A stretch of 35,113 nt of DNA from a virus (IMGVR_UViG_3300047546_001246:1-35113); one strand, 5' to 3'. Positions 6,532 through 13,990 are shown, counted from the stretch's first letter. Notes: generated by a model not told the origin, from the letters alone. A program made the numbers and translations.

Positions 6532-7023
6532 ATGAACATCACATTCGACACCAACAACCCCAAAGACCTTGAATTCTTGGACAAATTCCTGTCGGTGGTC
6601 GCGCCAACGGTCGGCGCTGCCGTTGAGATCGTGCAGACCTCAGCCCCGGTCCCAGCCCCAGCCCCAGCCCCAGCGCAAGCACCGGCCCCAGTCGCTGAAC
6701 CCGAAGTCGAAGCCCCCGCGGCGAAGACCGAAGCGCCAAAGCGCGGTCGCAAGGCGAAGGCGGTTGAGACCGCAGTCGCCGAGCCTGAAGCCGCTCCACA
6801 GGTGGACGCGGAACTGGAACCCGAATTCGACAACGAAGCGGATCAACAGTCGGATTACGTCGCCGCTTTATCGCTCGACGAAGTGCGCTCAGCGCTGCAG
6901 CAATACACCGCCGCCAACGGCATAGTCGCTGGGCTGACCCTGTTGCGTAAGTACAACGCCGGCCGCGTGAGCGAGCTAGACGCCAAGGACTACGCAGCCT
7001 TTGCCGCTGAGTGCGCTGTATGA
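6532..7023 (+). CDS. Pro/Ala-linker protein of the replication module
   Basis: A 163-residue protein with three regions. The N-terminal domain is short (MNITFDTNNPKDLEFLDKFL). A long disordered linker follows, made of P-A repeats (PAPAPAPAQAPAPV) with a basic patch (KRGRKAK), then an acidic stretch. The conserved C-terminal helical domain holds LDEVRSALQQYTA, GLTLLRKYNAGRVSEL and YAAFAAECA. The layout is that of a flexible adaptor joining two folded ends. It lies directly before the DUF2800 nuclease (ATGA overlap) and probably works with it. The function is not known. Confidence 0.65.
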   Translation: MNITFDTNNPKDLEFLDKFLSVVAPTVGAAVEIVQTSAPVPAPAPAPAQAPAPVAEPEVEAPAAKTEAPKRGRKAKAVETAVAEPEAAPQVDAELEPEFDNEADQQSDYVAALSLDEVRSALQQYTAANGIVAGLTLLRKYNAGRVSELDAKDYAAFAAECAV

Positions 7024-8150
7024 GCACACACGCCAAACTCTCCCCGAGTGCGGCTGAGCGCTGGATGACGTGCCCGGGGAGCGTGGTGCTGTCCGAGGGC
7101 ATGCCGCAAAAGACCAGCGCGTTTGCCGAAGAGGGGACCAAAGCCCACGAGTTGGCCGAGCGGCTACTAAACCACGCCGAGCTGCATGCGGATGACGATC
7201 CCGAAATGGTGGCGCACGTCTCTATCTACACCAACCACGTGCTCAATCTCGCCGATCCGATATCCGGCGAGACGACTGCGCTTCACGTCGAGCAGCGCGT
7301 CAAGGTCAGTGATGAGGTGTATGGCACGGCCGATGCTGTGGTGTGGCAGCCGGAGCAAAAACATCTGCACATCGTTGACCTGAAGTATGGGGCAGGGGTG
7401 GCGGTAGAGGTGCACGGCAATCTTCAATTGAAGATCTACGCCTTGGCCGCATTGCTGACGTTCAAGTATCCGGCCACGCAAGTCACCGCCACCATCGTGC
7501 AGCCGCGCTGCCCGCACTCTGACGGCCCCGTGCGCTCTGTGACATTTGATGTGGTGGATCTGCTGGACTTCCACGCGGACCTTGAGGACGCGGTGAAGCG
7601 CGTCACCGAGTGCCGCGAAGAGTTTGGTGGATATTCAGATTATTGGTTGGGATACCTCACCCCCAGCGAGAAAGGCTGCCGCTGGTGCTTGGCCGCGCCC
7701 AAGTGCCCGAAGCTGAAATCGAAGGCGCAGACCTTAGCCAAGCAAGTGTTTGCACCGGGCTTGCCTTACGATCCCGTCGCGCTGGCCGAGACGCTGGATT
7801 TTCTGCCCATCCTGGAAGGCTGGATCAAGAACACGCGCGAGTTCGCCTACGAAGAAGCTGAGAAGGGCAAGGTGATCCCGCAGTGGAAGTTGGTGGAGAA
7901 GCGCGCAACGCGGAAGTGGCGTGACGACAGCATGGCCGAAGCCAAGTTGGGCGCGTTGCTTGGCGAAGCTGCATACAAGCCTGCCGAAGTCATAACCCCC
8001 GCCGCTGCTGAAAAGCTGCTGTCCAAAGATCAACGTGGCTTGCTGGATGAACTGACCGTCAAGGAAAGTTCTGGCCACACGCTTGTGCACGAAAGTGACA
8101 AACGTCCGGCGATCAAGGTGGGTGCTGCTTCGGCATTCGCAAACTCGTAA
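7020..8150 (+). CDS. DUF2800 protein, Cas4/AddB-like PD-(D/E)XK nuclease
   Basis: A 376-residue protein starting at the ATG in the TATGA overlap (MSTHAKLSPSAAERWMTCPG). It shows the PD-(D/E)XK nuclease layout: GTADAVVW supplies an acidic residue, D120-L-K122 is the D-x-K pair (HIVDLKYG), and GNLQLKIYALAAL is the following QxxxY-type helix. C18, then C220, C223 and C229 (GCRWCLAAPKC), give the one-plus-three cysteine pattern that holds a 4Fe-4S cluster in Cas4 and AddB. The expected activity is a DNA exonuclease in replication or recombination. It is encoded in one block with DUF2815 and the polymerase, an arrangement seen in other tailed phages. The cluster is inferred from spacing only. Confidence 0.85.
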   Translation: MSTHAKLSPSAAERWMTCPGSVVLSEGMPQKTSAFAEEGTKAHELAERLLNHAELHADDDPEMVAHVSIYTNHVLNLADPISGETTALHVEQRVKVSDEVYGTADAVVWQPEQKHLHIVDLKYGAGVAVEVHGNLQLKIYALAALLTFKYPATQVTATIVQPRCPHSDGPVRSVTFDVVDLLDFHADLEDAVKRVTECREEFGGYSDYWLGYLTPSEKGCRWCLAAPKCPKLKSKAQTLAKQVFAPGLPYDPVALAETLDFLPILEGWIKNTREFAYEEAEKGKVIPQWKLVEKRATRKWRDDSMAEAKLGALLGEAAYKPAEVITPAAAEKLLSKDQRGLLDELTVKESSGHTLVHESDKRPAIKVGAASAFANS

Positions 8151-8171
8151 CCCTGTAACTAGGAAATCACC

Positions 8172-8729
8172 ATGGCTGAAAAGCTCATCACCCCAGAATT
8201 TCGCGCCGCGTTTGTCGGCCTGTTCCGCGCCACCGCGCCAAGAGAAAACCCTGATGGCAAGAAGAAGTACAGCATGCGTGCGGTGTTCATGCCGGACGCG
8301 GATCTGTCGGGGCTGAAAGCGGCGGCCAAAGCCGCTGTGGCGGAGAAGTGGGGCAACAACCCACCCAAGACCATGCGGTCTCCGTTTCGCACCAACGAAG
8401 AACTCGACGACCCAATCCCCGGAGTCCCCGATGACGCTGTGGTCATGACGTTCAGCGCTAACGAAGACCGTCGCCCTGGGCTCGTCGACGCCAATCTCAA
8501 CGACATCATCGACGAGAGCGAGGTGTATTCGGGCGCGTGGTTTCGTGCGCAGATCCGCGCCTACCCTTACGAGCAGGCCGGCAACCGTGGCGTAGCGTTC
8601 GGGCTTGAGAACGTTCAGAAGCTGCGCGACGACGAGCCGCTTGGCAGCGGCCGTGTGCCTGCTTCCAAAGCGTTCGAGGCTTTTGGCGGCGGATCCAGCG
8701 GCAAGTCAGCCGGCAATCTCTTCGATTGA
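8172..8729 (+). CDS. DUF2815 ssDNA-binding-like protein
   Basis: AGGAAATCACC precedes ATG 8172. The 185-residue product has features of the DUF2815 family: an N-terminal KLITPEFRAAFVGLFRATAP, then KKKYSMRAVFMPDADLSGLK, a NPPKTMRSPFRTNEE loop, and GVAFGLENVQKLRDDEPLG near the end. The C-terminus finishes in a small-residue linker and an acidic/hydrophobic tip (NLFD), as in SSB proteins that recruit partners through their tails. DUF2815 is regarded as an OB-fold ssDNA-binding protein. It is the likely replication SSB of this phage. A terminator follows. Confidence 0.85.
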   Translation: MAEKLITPEFRAAFVGLFRATAPRENPDGKKKYSMRAVFMPDADLSGLKAAAKAAVAEKWGNNPPKTMRSPFRTNEELDDPIPGVPDDAVVMTFSANEDRRPGLVDANLNDIIDESEVYSGAWFRAQIRAYPYEQAGNRGVAFGLENVQKLRDDEPLGSGRVPASKAFEAFGGGSSGKSAGNLFD

Positions 8730-8749
8730 CGTGTTGAGATGATCACAAC

Positions 8750-8773
8750 AGCGGCCCTTCGGGGTCGCTTTTT
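8750..8773 (+). terminator. Rho-independent terminator with UUCG loop
   Basis: The 8-bp stem AGCGGCCC/GGGTCGCT (one G-U pair) closes on the stable tetraloop TTCG and is followed by TTTTT. It lies between the DUF2815 and polymerase genes, inside the early transcript, so it would act as a brake on polymerase expression unless read-through or antitermination occurs. Confidence 0.85.
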
Positions 8774-8784
8774 ATCGGCGCACC

Positions 8785-11640
8785 ATGACTACACTACACA
8801 TCGACCTCGAAACTTTTTCTGCTGCCGACTTGCCCAAGTGCGGGCTGGATAACTACGCCACCGATCCGACCACGGGCGTGCATTGCATGGCCTTTGCGTT
8901 TGATGATGAAAGTCCGTTTCTTTACGCTCCCACGCCCGGAACCGGGCTGAACCACAAGGTTGTTGAGCACGTGCGCAACGGCGGCGAAGTGGTCGCCCAC
9001 AACGCGGCCTTCGAACTGGCAATCTGGAACAAGGTCTGCGTGCCCAAGTACGGTTGGCCTATCCTCTCGCCCAAACAAATGCGATGCACCATGGCCCAAG
9101 CCTACGCCATGAGCTTGCCCGGCGCGTTGGAGAATGCGGCCAAAGCGCTTGGCATCACGCAGCAAAAAGACATGGCCGGCAGCCGCATCATGATGCAGTT
9201 GGCCAAGCCTAAAGCCGATGGCTCGTTCTGGAAACCAGAGGACGCGCCCGACAAGTTCAAGCGCCTGTACGACTATTGCAAGCAGGACGTGGAGGTCGAG
9301 CGCGAACTGGATCGGCGAATGATGCAGCTCTCGGACAAAGAGCAGCGCGTGTGGGTGCTCGATCAGATCATCAACCAGCGCGGGATCCGCGTCGATCTAC
9401 CCGCCATCGACAACGCCATCGCCATGGTGGAGATCGAGAAGGCGCGGCTCGACAAGGAAATGCTGCGCGTCACCGGCGGCGCGGTTGGCAAGTGCACCGA
9501 AGTCCAACTCCTGATCAAGTGGATCCGTACCCAAGGTGTGGAGCTCAAAGGCTTGGCCAAGGCGGACGTGCTCGACGCCTTGAAGATTGAGGACATGCCT
9601 TCCGTTGTCCGTAAGGCGTTACTGCTGCGCCAAGAGGCGGCCAAGTCGAGCACCGCCAAGCTCATCGCCATGAAGAACCGCGCCAGCCGGGATGGCCGTG
9701 TGCGTGGTTGCTTCCAGTACCACGGCGCATCGACTGGCCGCTGGGCGCATCGTGGCATTCAACCCGGCAACCTTCCGCGCCCGCGCAAGTTGACCAAGGA
9801 TGACGACGAGAACGTGCGCCTGATCCTGCACATCAATGAGTTGATCGCCCGCAATCAGCACCAACTCCTTGACATGATCTACGGCCCGACCATGGACGCC
9901 ATGGCCGACAGCATCCGAGGCATGATCATCGCAAGCCCTGGGCACGAGCTGGTGGCCATGGACTTTAGCGCTATTGAGGCGCGCGTGTTGGCGTGGCTGG
10001 CGGGCGAAGAAAAGGTGCTCGACATCTTCCGCACTCACGGCAAGATTTACGAACACGCGGCCAGCGGCATCTACCGCAAGGACATCCGCGAGGTCACCAA
10101 GGCGGAGCGCCAAATCGGCAAGGTGGCGTGTTTTGGCCCCCATACTCAAGTGCTAACCAATAACGGGATAAAGAGTATGATCGCGGTTACACAGCGGGAT
10201 TTGCTGTGGGACGGGGTGGAATGGGTCCAGCATGAAGGAGTGGTATGCCAGGGCAGCAAGCAAGTAATAAGCGTGGCCGGGTTGGAGGTAACTCCGGATC
10301 ATTTAATCAGAACGAATCAAACTTGGACGCGGGCGCGGGAACTCGCTTCAAGCGAAAGTATCCTCCGCCAAGCGCTGGAGACAGGTTCGGAGAACTTACC
10401 GTGCTTGGGATCGAGCGGCACAAGTATGGCGCGTGTCATCAGAACATGGTTCGCGTGCAATGTTCCTGTCAGGCTCCGCCGCATCTGGTCCTGGATTACA
10501 ACTTGCGTAAAGGGCGAAGCACTCGGTGCAACGTATGCGCCAAGAGGCAAGCGGGGCATTGGCGCAAAAATTTTTGGGCGTATGCAGACGTCGTTCCGGA
10601 CGACGGCCACAGGCGCAGACTTCTCAACCGCATCTCCGCGTGCATCAACAGGTGCCACAACCCCAACGACTCCGGATATGTCCATTATGGGGGCCGAGGC
10701 GTGTTTGTATACGAGCCCTGGCGCAAGAATAGACGGGAATTTCTGGCCCATATCGTCACGCTCGCGGGTTGGGATCAGCCGTCTCTTGAACTTGACCGCA
10801 TCGATGTTGATGGGGGCTACGCCCCCGGCAACCTTCGGTTTATCGGCCGAGCGGAAAACGCGGCGAACAAACGCCGAGTCGGCGCACTCCAGAAGCGAAT
10901 CCAGGAATTGGAGGCCTGTTTACGACGTTGTGAATGCGGGGCCGCGTCACCGATTCACGGTGATGACATCGAGAGGTCCGCTTCTTGTACATAACTGTCT
11001 TGCGCTGGGCTATGGCGGCGGTGTGGGCGCGTTCCAGAGCATGGCGCGTGTGTATGGCGTCAAGGTCGACGACACATTGGCCGACGAGATCAAGCGCGCT
11101 TGGCGCGAGAGCCACGCGAAGATCGTTCGGTATTGGTACGACCTGGAAAAAGCAGCGATCAACGCGGTCGAGCTAGGCGTCGTTTGCAAGGCCGGGCCCA
11201 TCGGGCGGCAAGTGGTCTTCAAGAAGTCCGGATCGTTCTTGTGGTGCCGTCTGCCGAGTGGCCGCGTGCTCTGCTACCCGTACCCCAGCGTCAAATCGAT
11301 CACGACGCCGTGGGGCGAAGACAAATCGGCGCTGCATTTCTGGAGCGTGAACGGCGTCACCAAGAAATGGGAAGAGACCAAGACTTACGGCGGGTCGCTG
11401 TCGGAGAACATCACCCAGGCGGTGGCGCGCGACCTGTTAGCGGAAGCCATGCTGCGGCTGCACGACGCCGGGTATCCGGTGGTCATGCACGTACACGATG
11501 AGGTTGTCACAGAGATCGCCGAGGACATTGGCGACGAAGTCATTACGGAGATCGAGGGGATCGTGTCCGTGGTTCCAGATTGGGCCACGGGGTTGCCACT
11601 CTCCGCCGAAGGCTGGCGGGGCTTTCGATACAGGAAATGA
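8785..11640 (+). CDS. Family A DNA polymerase precursor with intein
   Basis: The 951-residue precursor splices to about 662 residues, a normal size for phage PolA-type replicases. The 3'-5' exonuclease domain shows ExoI (D7-L-E9), ExoII (VAHNAAFEL, N73/F76) and ExoIII (Y164-CKQ-D168). The polymerase domain has motif A (MDFSAIEARV, D393), motif B split by the intein (RQIGKVA at 442-448, then CLALGYGGG at 738-746) and motif C (H904-D905-E906). After splicing, R442 and K446 align with E. coli Pol I R754 and K758, the Tyr of LGYG with Y766, and a Leu falls at the F762 position. It copies the phage genome. Precursor without splicing should be inactive because the O-helix is broken. The next small gene begins in its stop (ATGACCATG). 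Confidence 0.95.
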   Translation: MTTLHIDLETFSAADLPKCGLDNYATDPTTGVHCMAFAFDDESPFLYAPTPGTGLNHKVVEHVRNGGEVVAHNAAFELAIWNKVCVPKYGWPILSPKQMRCTMAQAYAMSLPGALENAAKALGITQQKDMAGSRIMMQLAKPKADGSFWKPEDAPDKFKRLYDYCKQDVEVERELDRRMMQLSDKEQRVWVLDQIINQRGIRVDLPAIDNAIAMVEIEKARLDKEMLRVTGGAVGKCTEVQLLIKWIRTQGVELKGLAKADVLDALKIEDMPSVVRKALLLRQEAAKSSTAKLIAMKNRASRDGRVRGCFQYHGASTGRWAHRGIQPGNLPRPRKLTKDDDENVRLILHINELIARNQHQLLDMIYGPTMDAMADSIRGMIIASPGHELVAMDFSAIEARVLAWLAGEEKVLDIFRTHGKIYEHAASGIYRKDIREVTKAERQIGKVACFGPHTQVLTNNGIKSMIAVTQRDLLWDGVEWVQHEGVVCQGSKQVISVAGLEVTPDHLIRTNQTWTRARELASSESILRQALETGSENLPCLGSSGTSMARVIRTWFACNVPVRLRRIWSWITTCVKGEALGATYAPRGKRGIGAKIFGRMQTSFRTTATGADFSTASPRASTGATTPTTPDMSIMGAEACLYTSPGARIDGNFWPISSRSRVGISRLLNLTASMLMGATPPATFGLSAERKTRRTNAESAHSRSESRNWRPVYDVVNAGPRHRFTVMTSRGPLLVHNCLALGYGGGVGAFQSMARVYGVKVDDTLADEIKRAWRESHAKIVRYWYDLEKAAINAVELGVVCKAGPIGRQVVFKKSGSFLWCRLPSGRVLCYPYPSVKSITTPWGEDKSALHFWSVNGVTKKWEETKTYGGSLSENITQAVARDLLAEAMLRLHDAGYPVVMHVHDEVVTEIAEDIGDEVITEIEGIVSVVPDWATGLPLSAEGWRGFRYRK
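10235..10240 (+). promoter_or_regulatory. Internal ribosome-binding site for nested endonuclease
   Basis: AAGGAG lies 4 nt before ATG 10245, inside the coding sequence of the intein. It is stronger than the site before the polymerase start itself and sets the start of the nested endonuclease gene. Confidence 0.75.
10245..10994 (+). CDS. HNH homing endonuclease nested out of frame in the intein
   Basis: A 249-residue protein in a different frame from the polymerase, wholly inside the intein. Residues 44-55 (AGDRFGELTVLG) begin the conserved part. C73, C75, C95 and C98 form a CxC...CxxC zinc-ribbon pattern. The HNH core has YVHYGGRGVFVYEPW (144-159), LELDRIDVDGGYAPGNLRFI (181-200) and ENAANKR (204-210), typical of phage HNH endonucleases. 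A possible coiled coil (GALQKRIQELEACLRR) follows. Residues 1-43 overlap intein block B and look unconserved, so a TTG at 10323 is an alternative start. AAGGAG precedes the ATG. The TAA (10992-10994) lies inside the intein's CAT AAC. It probably cuts intein-less polymerase alleles at the insertion site; that target is inferred. Confidence 0.9.
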   Translation: MPGQQASNKRGRVGGNSGSFNQNESNLDAGAGTRFKRKYPPPSAGDRFGELTVLGIERHKYGACHQNMVRVQCSCQAPPHLVLDYNLRKGRSTRCNVCAKRQAGHWRKNFWAYADVVPDDGHRRRLLNRISACINRCHNPNDSGYVHYGGRGVFVYEPWRKNRREFLAHIVTLAGWDQPSLELDRIDVDGGYAPGNLRFIGRAENAANKRRVGALQKRIQELEACLRRCECGAASPIHGDDIERSASCT

Positions 11641-11642
11641 CC

Positions 11643-11828
11643 ATGGACATCGCAGACAGCGCAGAGCAGCACGAAGAGAAGTCCCGACAGATCGCACTGC
11701 AACAGCGGCGCAAAAGCGGCCCTGAATTTACAGGCCATTGCGCGAATTGCGGCGACGATGTTGGGCCCATGATGCGTTGGTGTGACGCAGATTGCCGAGA
11801 CGATTGGGAAAGACGGGAGGGGCGGTGA
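11643..11828 (+). CDS. Small zinc-binding phage protein
   Basis: A 61-residue protein; AGGA at 11632-11635 suits ATG 11643 better than the ATG at 11637. An acidic helical N-terminus is followed by GHCANCGDDV ... RWCDADCRDDWERR: a CxxC and a CxxxC that can hold one zinc, as in a DksA/TraR-like or zinc-ribbon knuckle. Phage proteins ending WCDADCRDDWE are common beside replication genes. It is probably a small adaptor or transcription modulator. The stop overlaps the GTG of the next gene. Confidence 0.7.
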   Translation: MDIADSAEQHEEKSRQIALQQRRKSGPEFTGHCANCGDDVGPMMRWCDADCRDDWERREGR

Positions 11829-13990
11829 ACAGATTGCAACATGCGCTTGAGTTGGCCTCTCGCGGGTTTCACATTTTCCCCTGTGAACCCAACGGCAAGC
11901 TGCCACTCTTGAAGGATTTTCCCAACAGGGCCACGCGCGATCCTGAGCAGATCCGCAAGTGGTTCGAGGGGCGGGATTGCAACATCGGGATCAGCACGAC
12001 CAAGTTCGGAGACGACGCCGCGCTGGTTGTAGTGGATGTGGACAACAAGTCCGGGAAGCACGGCGACGCGCAGCTACTGGCGCTCGAACTTGAAGGGTGC
12101 GAATTGCCTGCCAGTTTTGAGCAGACCACGCCCAGCGGCGGCCGGCACATTGTTTACGTGGCGCAGCAGTCTTGCCGCCAGGGCGTCAACATTTTGGGAG
12201 AAGGCCTCGATGTGCGCAGCCGGGGTGGGTACATTGTTGGTCCGGGTAGCGAGATTGACGGCAAGTCGTATCGGCAAATTGACGGCCGCTGCTGCATCGC
12301 CAGTGCTCCTGGTTGGCTGGTTGATCGCCTTGGCGCTGATCGCGAGCGCCCTGCTGCTGGCGGCGTCGTGTTGGATGGCGTCAATGCTGATCGCGCACGC
12401 CATCGGGCGGTTGGTTATCTCGGCACCGCGCCGGTCTCAATCGAGGGGAACGCCGGCGACCAGACAGCGTACAAGGTGGCGGCGCGGCTGAAAGATCTAG
12501 GGTGCAACGAGAACCAAGCTTTTGACCTGCTGTGCCACTACTGGAATGATCGGTGCGAACCACCTTGGTCGCATGATGAACTGGTCGCCAAGGTCGCCCA
12601 CGCGTTCAAGTACGGCCGCGAACCGCAGGGCGTGGGCGCGCCCGAAGCCGTTTTTACGTCTTCCGTAAAGGATGAAGACGAGGCCTCCCACCCCGTGGAC
12701 GCGCTCAACAACGAGTACGCGTTCATCAAGTCGGGCGCTTTCGTTCTCCAGGAGACGACCGATCACAAGGGCCGCTTCACAACGATCAGACTCACGCCGT
12801 CCGACATGCACGCTTGGTTCTCCAACAAGACGCTGCAGGTCTCCACACCGCAGGGCAACAAGCCCGTGCCGTTGTCCAAGCTGTGGATGGCTCGGCCAAG
12901 CCGCCGCGAGTACGACAGTGTGGTGTTTAGCCCACTGAACAGGGTGCAAGGACGCTTCTACAACCTGTGGCGCGGCTTCTCAGTGGAGCCGGCTGCCACG
13001 GGCGAGCATCCTTCCGTCGACCAGTTTCTGGAGCACGCGTTGCAGAACGTCTGCAATAACGACGAAGCCCTGTACCGCTGGCTGCTGGGTTACTTTGCCC
13101 ACGCTATCCAACGCCCTTTTGAAAAACCGCTAGTCGCGTTGGTGTTCAAGGGCGACAAGGGCACGGGCAAGAACGCTTTGGTCGAACGGGTGGGGGCGCT
13201 TCTTGGTCCACACTTTCTGGTGGCCGACGACGAGCGGTATCTGCTTTCGAACTTCAACAGCCACCTCGAATCCAATCTGTTCTTCGTGCTGGACGAGGCG
13301 AGCTGGGCCGGGGACAAGCGGGCCGAAGGCAAGCTCAAGGGGCTGATCACCGGTAGCCGACACAACATCGAACGCAAGGGCCACGAGCCCTATCAGGTGG
13401 ACAACCTCACTCGGGTGGCGATCCTCGGCAACGAGAAGTGGCTGATCCCCGCCACCGTGGACGAGCGCCGGTTCGCCGTTTTCAACGTGGGCAACGGCCG
13501 CCGCCAGGACCGCAAGTTCTTTGAAGAAATGCGGCTTGGGATGGAGCGGGGCGGCTACGCTTGCCTGCTTCGGTTTCTGATGGACTACGATCTGTCGGGC
13601 GTTGACGTGAACGCTGCGCCTTGCACCCAAGGATTGATCGACCAGAAGCACGCCAGCTTGGCCCCGATCCAGGAATGGTGGCTCGACTGCATCACCAGCG
13701 ATTCGCTCGTGGGCAGCGATTGGGAAGGCGCGCTGCCGGCGTTGATTCCGACCAACCGGATCCGCTCAGCTTTCGAACAATGGGCCAAAGGCCGGAACAT
13801 TCGCAGCCGTCTGCCCGGGCGCAACGAGTTCATGGGCGACATCAAGACCATGGCCCCGTCGTTCACCAAGGTCAAAGCGCGACCCGAGGATCCAGAGGAC
13901 GCGACCTACTCATTCAAGAACCCCGGCGTGGCGGAGCTGCGCGGCGATTGGGACCGCTTCATTGGCGGTTCGCACGATTGGAGTAACTGA
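11825..13990 (+). CDS. Prim-pol / SF3 helicase replication protein
   Basis: A 721-residue protein from a GTG start (GGGAGGGG site just upstream, GTGA overlap). Residues 1-170 form a bifunctional primase-polymerase domain: GFHIFPCEPNGK, the metal-binding VVDVD (D71, D73), then SGGRH108 and a DVRSRGGYIVGPGS signature. The C-terminal half is a DUF5906/VapE-like superfamily 3 helicase, with Walker A GDKGTGKN (443-450), Walker B FFVLDEAS (D490, E491), RHNIERKGHEP as the likely arginine region, and ILGNEKW as sensor. It should unwind and prime the phage genome for the family A polymerase. A middle region (about 250-300) is a linker. It is the last large early gene before the recombination module. 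Confidence 0.92.
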   Translation: MNRLQHALELASRGFHIFPCEPNGKLPLLKDFPNRATRDPEQIRKWFEGRDCNIGISTTKFGDDAALVVVDVDNKSGKHGDAQLLALELEGCELPASFEQTTPSGGRHIVYVAQQSCRQGVNILGEGLDVRSRGGYIVGPGSEIDGKSYRQIDGRCCIASAPGWLVDRLGADRERPAAGGVVLDGVNADRARHRAVGYLGTAPVSIEGNAGDQTAYKVAARLKDLGCNENQAFDLLCHYWNDRCEPPWSHDELVAKVAHAFKYGREPQGVGAPEAVFTSSVKDEDEASHPVDALNNEYAFIKSGAFVLQETTDHKGRFTTIRLTPSDMHAWFSNKTLQVSTPQGNKPVPLSKLWMARPSRREYDSVVFSPLNRVQGRFYNLWRGFSVEPAATGEHPSVDQFLEHALQNVCNNDEALYRWLLGYFAHAIQRPFEKPLVALVFKGDKGTGKNALVERVGALLGPHFLVADDERYLLSNFNSHLESNLFFVLDEASWAGDKRAEGKLKGLITGSRHNIERKGHEPYQVDNLTRVAILGNEKWLIPATVDERRFAVFNVGNGRRQDRKFFEEMRLGMERGGYACLLRFLMDYDLSGVDVNAAPCTQGLIDQKHASLAPIQEWWLDCITSDSLVGSDWEGALPALIPTNRIRSAFEQWAKGRNIRSRLPGRNEFMGDIKTMAPSFTKVKARPEDPEDATYSFKNPGVAELRGDWDRFIGGSHDWSN

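Larger units (their letters stand above)
10129..10995 (+). mobile_element. Intein in polymerase motif B (289 residues)
   Basis: The insert begins at Cys449 of the precursor and ends at His736-Asn737, followed by +1 Cys738. Block A is CFGPHTQVLTNNGIKSM, with LLWDGVEWVQHEGVV after it. Block B is GLEVTPDHLIRT (T503-xx-H506, nt 10279-10314). Block F is VYDVVNAGPRHRFTV (from nt 10918) and block G is GPLLVHN (to 10995). This is a class 1 splicing layout. No LAGLIDADG or HNH motif is present in the polymerase frame: residues about 540-711 are a Ser/Thr/Ala/Arg-rich stretch that looks like shadow translation of the nested gene. Several stretches are more AT-rich than the flanking exteins, consistent with a mobile origin. 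Confidence 0.92.

Noticed and set aside
10129-10995. Two compensating sequencing frameshifts as the explanation of the nested HNH frame
   Set aside because: Both frames are open over the whole 750 nt, the nested frame has its own AAGGAG-ATG and ends exactly at the intein border, and blocks A/B and F/G share one frame. Two exactly placed errors are less likely, though homolog comparison should confirm this.
10129-10995. Group I or II intron with an endonuclease gene
   Set aside because: The insert is fully open in the polymerase frame and carries all four intein splicing blocks with Cys, His-Asn and +1 Cys; no intron core structure was recognised.
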